Part shown: positions 1 to 4,178 of the stretch, piece after piece
Layout of the letters: every line of letters begins with the position of its first letter
Numbering within the stretch: the first letter of the stretch is position 1
Assembly: GCA_015486775.1 (NCBI GenBank)
Contig: WFRA01000092.1
Span: forward strand, 1 to 5,216
Source: Kiritimatiellales bacterium
GTDB taxonomy: Bacteria; Verrucomicrobiota; Kiritimatiellia; Kiritimatiellales; Pontiellaceae
Direction: 5' to 3'
Length of the DNA stretch: 5,216 bases
Position numbers and translations under genes: made by a program
Notes under the pieces: generated by a model
What the model was told of the DNA's origin: nothing
Seen by the model: the letters and a program-made list of their open reading frames with translations, nothing else
Database searches by the model: none

Positions 1-5
1 AGGAA

Positions 6-109
6 GTAGGATGAGGCTCCGCTCCGCACGAGGGAGTCGAAGCAGAGCTTCAACCTACGGAGAGTCGAAGCGGAGGTTGCCTGTCGGCTCGCTTCGCGTC
101 AACCTACGC
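6..109. repeat. Inverted-repeat block (REP-like)
   Basis: Bases 6-25 and 39-58 are imperfect inverted repeats (16 of 20 positions complementary), built on GTAGG...TGA...GCTC and its complement ending CAACCTAC. A further unit follows: the strings AGTCGAAGC and CAACCTACG each occur twice, at about 35 and 65 and at about 52 and 101. The left arm, GTAGGATGAGGCTCCGC, recurs at 2771-2787. The block is open in the frame of the following gene, but the translation is Arg/Ser-rich and repeat-like, so I read it as non-coding dispersed repeat sequence. Confidence 0.6.
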
Positions 110-127
110 ATGAACCTGCGTCCATCC

Positions 128-451
128 ATGCCCCGCTTTCTCAAAAAATACAAATTTCCTATACCATCAAAGAAAGGGGCGGACCAGTACTACGTCAACG
201 TCCCCACCGCCGTGGCCATGGCGATGGATCTGAAAAAGGGTGAGACCATCGAGTGGTTCGTCGAGGACAAGGCCAACATCATCGCCCACCGCCCCAGCGT
301 GCCGCCCAACCCGGTCGCGGTAAAAAAACCTTCGCCACTCCTGAACCAATGGGAGGCACAGTGGAATGCGGCGGCTACAGGCGGTCATAGTCCCGGCGAC
401 TTCCAATGTCCGGACATTCGGGGTGGACGCGGGTGCAGGTCTTGTCCATGA
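128..451 (+). CDS. AbrB/SpoVT-like accessory protein, probably fused to or running into a truncated IS transposase start
   Basis: The predicted product is 107 residues. Residues about 17-55 (KKGADQYYVNVPTAVAMAMD, then LKKGETIEWFVED) have the look of a swapped-hairpin AbrB/SpoVT-type DNA-binding fold: a short strand with a V-P turn, a small helix, then L-K-K-G-x-x-I-E-W. From memory, genes of this type sit just before, or read into, IS4-like transposases in Kiritimatiellota and Lentisphaerota. Residues 71-83 (LLNQWEAQWNAAA) resemble the start of such a transposase, which would place the breakpoint near base 376. The tail after residue 83 (TGGHSPGDFQCPDIRGG...) looks like out-of-context readthrough. 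ATG 128 was chosen because upstream codons translate the repeat block; ATG 110 is an alternative, and neither has a clear ribosome binding site. It is probably an IS relic rather than an active regulator; an antitoxin is the other possibility, but no toxin is visible. Confidence 0.6.
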   Translation: MPRFLKKYKFPIPSKKGADQYYVNVPTAVAMAMDLKKGETIEWFVEDKANIIAHRPSVPPNPVAVKKPSPLLNQWEAQWNAAATGGHSPGDFQCPDIRGGRGCRSCP

Positions 452-2279
452 ACCGGCCCACAGGCACCTGCTTTAGGTTTTCAAGATGCGTGAAAAGCCA
501 TTTTTTCGGGGTGGCGTATTGGATGATTTTTCCATGCTTGTCGCTGATGGTCACCAGAAAGCTGACCGGCTTCTGCCCCATGTGGACCTTGTAGAAGACA
601 TAGTCGAAAAGCAGCACGGGATCGCCATGGAACTCGAAGCGGTTCTTCTCTTCTCCCATGGGAATGAAGGAGGTTTTCTGGCGATCCAGCAGAATGTAGG
701 TGGCGCTGCTGTTGATCTGCTTGCCGATCGCGAAATATTCGACCGTGAGCGGATGGTTGTAGCTGCCGGCCGAGATCTGCTTGAGGGTCACACCGAATGT
801 ATAGTCGATCAGCTTGGGTTGCGGCCATGCCCCACCATAAAGGTGGCTTGGCGGCACAGTGCGCATGGATGAGGTTTTGGAAAACTCAATATTGAACTCC
901 GGCGGCATGCAAAGTTCCGCAAATTCCCGATCCGCCGCCGAAAGCTGGGCGAGCGGAATCTTCTTCTGTTTCCCCCGTTCGTTTTCCAGCAGCACATTGC
1001 CCATGATGACGGTCTTGAACCTTGCCTCAATCTTGCGACCGTCGGTGAATGTCCAGGAACGCATGACGTGCTCATCGATTTTGGGCGTTCCAGAGTCCGA
1101 TGGCACTTCGGCCTGAGTCGCTAGGTTGGTCGGAGTTCTGGGCGTAGAATCATAGTCACAAAAGACGGGGCCGTTGGTCAGGTCGGCCGAATCATAGACG
1201 AGAAACTCCATGATACGGTCCTGCTGGTCGAAGGAGAGCGGTGCCGTCTTGAAAACCGGGAGGATGGGGCCACCCTGGCGGTTGCGCGGATATTTTTCGC
1301 CCTTGACCTCGACCAGGAGGTTCGCGCTGAACTCCCCGCCACCCCAGTCGGAGAAGAGATATTCCATATCTAGGGAATCGCCCGGCTCCAGCGTAATCCA
1401 GTCGCCCACGGTCAACATTCCGTTTCCGATCCAATATTTGTACGAGTCCGCCGATTTGCTGTGCCAAGTCTGGTCGAGGTTGCTGTTCCCCCGCAGGTTC
1501 AACGGGGCGTCCAACACAGTTTCCCCATCCACGCGCACGATCAGGAAAGAGGATCCCTCCCCCCAGAACCGGAAGGTGATGCCGTTGGTGTACGAGGCGG
1601 GGCAGACCAGCTGTCCCTTGTACAGGATGGCCCACTTATAGTCGTCGGGCCGCTGCCCCTCCTCGAATTCGCCGAAGGCCACACGGGCCATGATCGACTC
1701 CACGAGAGGAAACATGCAGGTGGTTGCATACAGCTTTTTCGGCGAACGGTAGTAGCGGGAAAAGTAGGACTCCTTCCACCCGTTCTTGACGAAGTCCCTC
1801 AGGAACTCGTTGTAGTCCCTGCTCAGCTGGATCCAGCGACCCTTCCGATCCTTCAGGAAATCGTAGAAGGTACCCTCGAAATCGTTGCCGATCGTCTGAC
1901 CGCTACCGAAAATGGTCGCCTCAGCCAGATCGGGCATCAGGTCGAACCCGATGTCGCCCCCGGTAAGCCCCTCGGCCATGCCGGAGATTTCCGGAAGCTG
2001 GATGTCGGGCATGCTGGCCTTCTGCACCTTGGTCACAATCCGGGTGGTCGGCCGAGGCTTGGAAGTTTTTTTGACCTTCACCTTCGGCTTCTTGAGCTTC
2101 ATCTTCGGGCGTTCCACCGCCTTGGGCGGGGCAAACTCCACCTCCTTCTGCTTCACCACCGTAAAGACCACGAACATACCCGCCAGCAGGAACAGCATGG
2201 CGTGGATCAGGATGCTGATCAAAACCGCGGCGGGTGTTCCCTTGACGACCTTCTGCCTCTTCTTCAAACGCCTCTCCAT
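375..2279 (-). CDS. TonB-like membrane-anchored periplasmic protein with PA14-like and SHD1 domains
   Basis: The product is 634 residues. A basic N-terminus (MERRLKKRQKVVK) precedes one membrane segment at about 16-42. Within it, SILIH (Ser22-x3-His26) matches the TonB transmembrane signature through which TonB contacts ExbB/ExbD. Residues 44-80 are a Lys/Pro-rich stem of the TonB type, followed by a Gly-rich linker to about 135. Residues about 135-335 include WAILYKGQLVCPASYTNG and FLIVRVDGETVLDAP, a PA14-like beta module. Residues about 408-455 (SWTFTDGRKIEARF ... IPLAQLSAADREFAE) match the SLA1 homology domain 1 (SHD1) common in PVC bacteria. About 180 C-terminal residues are unassigned, and I see no TonB C-terminal domain. 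By inference it is anchored in the inner membrane with its bulk in the periplasm. No exbB or exbD lies in the window. The start is supported by AGGGGGGC nine bases upstream. The last ~20 residues and the TAG stop may come from adjoining IS debris, so the native C-terminus may have been altered. Confidence 0.85.
   Translation of the reverse strand: MERRLKKRQKVVKGTPAAVLISILIHAMLFLLAGMFVVFTVVKQKEVEFAPPKAVERPKMKLKKPKVKVKKTSKPRPTTRIVTKVQKASMPDIQLPEISGMAEGLTGGDIGFDLMPDLAEATIFGSGQTIGNDFEGTFYDFLKDRKGRWIQLSRDYNEFLRDFVKNGWKESYFSRYYRSPKKLYATTCMFPLVESIMARVAFGEFEEGQRPDDYKWAILYKGQLVCPASYTNGITFRFWGEGSSFLIVRVDGETVLDAPLNLRGNSNLDQTWHSKSADSYKYWIGNGMLTVGDWITLEPGDSLDMEYLFSDWGGGEFSANLLVEVKGEKYPRNRQGGPILPVFKTAPLSFDQQDRIMEFLVYDSADLTNGPVFCDYDSTPRTPTNLATQAEVPSDSGTPKIDEHVMRSWTFTDGRKIEARFKTVIMGNVLLENERGKQKKIPLAQLSAADREFAELCMPPEFNIEFSKTSSMRTVPPSHLYGGAWPQPKLIDYTFGVTLKQISAGSYNHPLTVEYFAIGKQINSSATYILLDRQKTSFIPMGEEKNRFEFHGDPVLLFDYVFYKVHMGQKPVSFLVTISDKHGKIIQYATPKKWLFTHLENLKQVPVGRFMDKTCTRVHPECPDIGSRRDYDRL
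405..418. repeat. Perfect 14-bp palindrome
   Basis: AATGTCCGGACATT reads identically on both strands. It lies in the overlap of the two convergent reading frames, about 28 bases from the inferred IS breakpoint near 376. It could be a site or end associated with a past insertion, or an operator; the sequence does not decide. Confidence 0.55.
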
Positions 2280-2283
2280 GGCG

Positions 2284-2298
2284 CACAGCCCCCCTGTG
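2284..2298 (-). promoter_or_regulatory. Ribosome binding site in a small hairpin loop
   Basis: On the minus strand the leader reads CACAG-GGGGG-CTGTG, a 5-bp stem whose loop is the G-rich part of the putative Shine-Dalgarno (AGGGGGGC, 2288-2295). The spacing to the ATG at 2279 is nine bases, which supports that start. The hairpin is short, so any regulatory effect on translation is inference. Confidence 0.45.
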
Positions 2299-2614
2299 TT
2301 TCATGATCGACCAATCGGGCACAGACTAGCCCTCCTGCGAGCCATTGTCCTGCCATTTCTGCAAGAAAAAGACCGCGAAAGCGGTTCTCCGATTGCGGGG
2401 AATTGTGGCATGCGCACTTGCGTCTGGCATTGCAGGCAAGCGGCTATTGTGTTTGGTTATACGACATCCTCCGGTGGCCGCCGCCCTGCGCGAATTTACT
2501 CCTCTTAATGCGGCTACGAAGCAGATGAACATATCGTCCGTAGCCTTACGGCTTGGATTCTGGATGATTGGAAGAGTGGATTGTTGGGGGAAAACTGATG
2601 GTGTACCGGACATC

Positions 2615-2635
2615 ATGTCACCATTTGGGTGACAT
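2615..2635. repeat. 8-bp perfect hairpin
   Basis: ATGTCACC (2615-2622) pairs with GGTGACAT (2628-2635) around a five-base loop. An overlapping palindrome, GACAT-C-ATGTC (2609-2619), shares its left arm, so two alternative pairings exist. No T tract follows, so it does not look like an intrinsic terminator; it could be an operator or a repeat relic. Confidence 0.5.
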
Positions 2636-2700
2636 CCATCGCTTCCGCCATGGAGCCGTGTCTCCAGTCATTCAACCATCCGTTTATCCATTATTCCCTG

Positions 2701-2720
2701 CGCAATCGGATTAGATTGCG
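2701..2720. repeat. 7-bp perfect hairpin
   Basis: CGCAATC (2701-2707) pairs with GATTGCG (2714-2720) across the six-base loop GGATTA. It is one of several short stems in this gene-free region; no function can be assigned. Confidence 0.45.
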
Positions 2721-2770
2721 GATATCGTCCTTCGGGGGGCTTTCTTCTTCGCATACCAGTGCAATCGGTC

Positions 2771-2820
2771 GTAGGATGAGGCTCCGCCTTGTCTTGCGCC
2801 ACACGGGAAAATCGAAGCAG
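2771..2820 (+). repeat. Second copy of the GTAGGATGAGGCTCCGC repeat
   Basis: GTAGGATGAGGCTCCGC (2771-2787) is identical over 17 bases to 6-22, and both copies are followed within about 35 bases by TCGAAGCAG (here 2812-2820). The interior differs. A T7 run follows at 2822-2828. The matching order of the two words supports a dispersed repeat family over chance. Confidence 0.6.
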
Positions 2821-2878
2821 ATTTTTTTGACCGGATAACAGCCATGAGCATGGCGATTGATAATTTTCGCAGAAAATA

Positions 2879-2893
2879 GTGCTCGGAGAGCAC
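2879..2893. repeat. 6-bp hairpin with three-base loop
   Basis: GTGCTC (2879-2884) pairs with GAGCAC (2888-2893) around GGA. It sits only five bases before the larger inverted repeat at 2899-2943, so the two may form one folded unit. Confidence 0.45.
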
Positions 2894-2898
2894 GGTTC

Positions 2899-2943
2899 AT
2901 CAACAGGATGTGTTTACGATGAAGGTTGCTCCATCCTGTTGAT
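2899..2943. repeat. 12-bp perfect inverted repeat
   Basis: ATCAACAGGATG (2899-2910) and CATCCTGTTGAT (2932-2943) are exact reverse complements separated by 21 bases, the longest perfect inverted repeat I found in the window. A related word, TCCTGTTATCCTGTCC, occurs at 3061-3076. From memory, words of the type ATCCTGTTAATCCTGTC are widely dispersed repeats in many bacteria. There is no T tract, so an intrinsic terminator is unlikely. Confidence 0.6.
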
Positions 2944-3126
2944 CTTCCATTTTCCGCCCTGCATCCCTGCTCCGTGAATTATAAGTCACTGTAAAGCAAC
3001 AATTAAAAGTCATTTTCCCGATGGCAAACAAGGTGATAAACAAGATCCAATCCCGTCCATCCTGTTATCCTGTCCAAATATTTTCCCGTTTCTTCCACCA
3101 CAAAATTCCACGAAGAACCATTTTTT

Positions 3127-3340
3127 AAGGAAAAGAAAACGCGCAAGACTCAGGTGCTGCAACTGGTTGAAAACTCCCGCAACGCGGAGGGCAAGATTCG
3201 CCAGTGGCTGGTGGTTTCGCTGGGGGCTGCCCGGTTCCCGACGAGCACCGCAAGCGGGTGACGGAGGAGCTCACCCGGAGGTTCGCTGGATACGAGTCGT
3301 TGCTTTCGGAAGAATCCGTCATTGAATACTCAAAACACCT
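3127..3340 (+). pseudogene. N-terminal remnant of an IS1634/IS4-like transposase, frameshifted
   Basis: The first frame, from 3127, gives KEKKTRKTQVLQLVENSR then NAEGKIRQWLVVSLG. This resembles the N-terminal strand pair of IS1634-type transposases (x-VxLVEsxR-x-GKxRQ-xxVxxLG). The match then jumps to another frame, giving PVPDEHRKRVTEELTRRF and AGYESLLSE. The jump lies at a run of five G (3222-3226): one extra G would read SLGGCPVPDEHRKR without interruption. No good start codon is seen in the first frame, and similarity fades after about 3340 although the second frame stays open to 3401. None of the DDE catalytic core is in this piece. It is non-functional whether or not the shift is a sequencing error. 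The family name is from memory of the motif pattern. Confidence 0.65.
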
Positions 3341-3402
3341 GCCCCGTTCCTCTGGAAAGCTTGCAATCATTGGCTGGCATGAAAGTGCTGGGCACGCGTA
3401 AA

Positions 3403-3424
3403 AACGATACCAAATCCTATCGTT
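3403..3424. repeat. 7-bp perfect hairpin
   Basis: AACGATA (3403-3409) pairs with TATCGTT (3418-3424) over the loop CCAAATCC. It lies just after the reading frame of the N-terminal transposase remnant ends at 3401. There is no following T run, so a terminator role is weak. Confidence 0.45.
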
Positions 3425-3488
3425 GCTCCATCCCGAAAAAATCCACTACCCACTCAGCTGTGGGGAGGAATTTTAGGTTGCCCTGCAG

Positions 3489-3579
3489 GTGGAGCGGACA
3501 TTCCTGTCTGCTCATCCGACAAAGCGAGCAGGCTGGCGCGAAGCCATTCTGGAGCCTGCGACAGAGAACCCCGCTCCAC
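3489..3579. repeat. Hairpin repeat with TTCC loop, copy 1
   Basis: GAGCGGACA (3492-3500) and TGTCTGCTC (3505-3513) form a nine-pair stem (one G-T pair) around TTCC. The left side also begins a wider inverted repeat, GTGGAGCGG (3489-3497) with CCGCTCCAC (3571-3579), enclosing the whole unit. The layout resembles dispersed, REP-like intergenic repeats. Confidence 0.6.
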
Positions 3580-3588
3580 AGGTTGTGT

Positions 3589-3608
3589 GGCAGATATTCC
3601 TGTCTGCC
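3589..3608. repeat. Hairpin repeat with TTCC loop, copy 2
   Basis: GGCAGATA (3589-3596) and TGTCTGCC (3601-3608) form an eight-pair stem with one wobble, again around TTCC. The word ATTCCTGTCTGC is identical in both copies (3500-3511 and 3596-3607), exactly 96 bases apart, while the stem sides have changed, suggesting the fold has been kept. A second weak stem, CCGGC/GCCG, follows near 3621-3634. Confidence 0.6.
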
Positions 3609-3660
3609 TTTCGGGTTGAGCCGGCAGGAAAGCCGCATACGATTCTTCCCCCTTTGACCA

Positions 3661-3795
3661 ATATCGTCTGCGAGCATTTTGCCAACCCTGAAAGAGAGCC
3701 GAATACTCCGAGAACTATGCGAGGAGCTCAACGAAACCCAAACCTGCTATTCTGGCACAAACCTGCGGCTGACCCACAAAATGGTATCAGATTAA
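3661..3795 (+). pseudogene. Possible C-terminal remnant of an IS4-like transposase
   Basis: In the frame ending at the TAA of 3793-3795, the sequence reads LPTLKESRILRELCEELNE then TQTCYSGTNLRLTHKMVSD and stop. The pattern ELNxTxT-x-x-x-GTNLRLxxK-M/L resembles the last residues of some IS4-superfamily transposases, where the usual form is close to FPGTDLRLVYKL. The piece has no start, no catalytic residues, and is followed directly by a hairpin spanning its stop codon. Whether it belongs to the same element as the N-terminal remnant at 3127 cannot be decided, because the sequence between them is repeat. The family call rests on a short motif recalled from memory. Confidence 0.4.
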
Positions 3796-3823
3796 AATCC
3801 GCCGAGGTCAGGTGTTCTGATAC
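3784..3823. repeat. 8-bp inverted repeat flanking the stop of the C-terminal remnant
   Basis: GTATCAGA (3784-3791) and TCTGATAC (3816-3823) are exact complements around 24 bases. The right arm could be the outer end of a decayed IS, because different transposase sequence begins about ten bases later; this is inference. Confidence 0.4.
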
Positions 3824-3829
3824 TGGGTG

Positions 3830-4169
3830 GGGCGGGTGCTCGAACGGATGGAGGAGGCGGGTCGCCCGCCGCAGCGTGACCTCCAAGGAAAAGCGTTCGG
3901 ACTGCCCGCTCATCTAGGCCGGTGGTCATTGTCGGCGGCGGAATGGCGAGCCAGAAGAATCTGGATGCACTGCGGATACGACTACATCATCAACGGCAAG
4001 CGCTGGTCGCATGCGGAGTTCCTTGACAACTTTCTGGATCTCGACGGGTTTCGGCACCTCGAAGGCCGGGGCAAGGCCGGAGAGAAGCAATCCGTATTCG
4101 TCCGCCAGTCCGGCGACAAAACCGTCGTGCTCTGCCGTGGCACCGGGCGGAAGAAAAAAGAAGATGCCA
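3830..4169 (+). pseudogene. Central catalytic-domain remnant of an IS1634-like transposase, broken over three frames
   Basis: Four consecutive segments read like one transposase in order but change frame. They are LERMEEAGRPPQR (about 3836-3874), TSKEKRSDCPLI (3879-3914, then TAG), VVIVGGGMASQKNLDALR (3922-3975) and GYDYIINGKR (3974-4003) continuing through LEGRGKAGEKQSVFVRQSG to TVVLCRGTGRKKKEDA (to 4169). SKEKRSDCPL and V-V-x-x-D-x-G-M/I-A are, from memory, signatures of IS1634-type DDE transposases. Relative to that pattern about 40-45 residues are missing between CPLI and VVIV, and the expected Asp of VxDxGM is Gly here (GGC, 3934-3936). The first catalytic Asp region and the C-terminal half are absent. 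The product is certainly dead. The 3827-4195 reading frame that partly covers it is not a real gene. Confidence 0.7.
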
Positions 4170-4178
4170 GCGATGCGG

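Larger units (their letters stand above)
2280..3126. other. Gene-free, hairpin-rich intergenic region
   Basis: About 850 bases with no convincing gene. Opposed reading frames of about 95 codons exist at 2326-2616 (-) and 2345-2632 (+), but neither has a recognisable domain. Small stems besides those listed separately: 2372-2385 (ACCGC, GAAA loop, GCGGT), 2512-2518 with 2539-2545 (GGCTACG/CGTAGCC), 2841-2854 (GCCATG-AG-CATGGC) and 2766-2770 with 2829-2833 (CGGTC/GACCG). The part after about 2800 is visibly AT-richer. I could not pick out a convincing sigma-70 promoter for the gene starting at 2279. Confidence 0.6.

Noticed and set aside
1..127. CRISPR-like array in the 5' repeat block
   Set aside because: The repeats are inverted and imperfect with irregular spacing, and no cas gene is present.
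1461..2306. 281-codon frame on the + strand
   Set aside because: It lies antisense to the N-terminal half of the TonB-like gene, and its His/Leu-rich translation is the mirror of the Lys/Pro-rich stem; a shadow.
2326..2632. Opposed reading frames of about 95 codons at 2326-2616 (-) and 2345-2632 (+)
   Set aside because: Neither has a clear ribosome binding site, domain or hydrophobic pattern, and both cross hairpins. The + frame has a Cys/Leu-rich stretch that could pass for a signal peptide, but there is no further support.
2822..2828. T7 run as an intrinsic terminator
   Set aside because: No stable GC-rich stem lies immediately before it on the + strand, and the candidate CGGTC/GACCG stem encloses the run rather than preceding it.
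2879..2943. Integron attC site
   Set aside because: The nested stems are suggestive, but the expected conserved R'/R'' core sites (GTTRRRY) are not seen and there is no integrase or cassette array.
3489..3917. 142-codon + frame
   Set aside because: It is open by chance across the hairpin repeats and the C-terminal remnant. Only its end (TSKEKRSDCPLI) has meaning, as part of the central transposase pseudogene.
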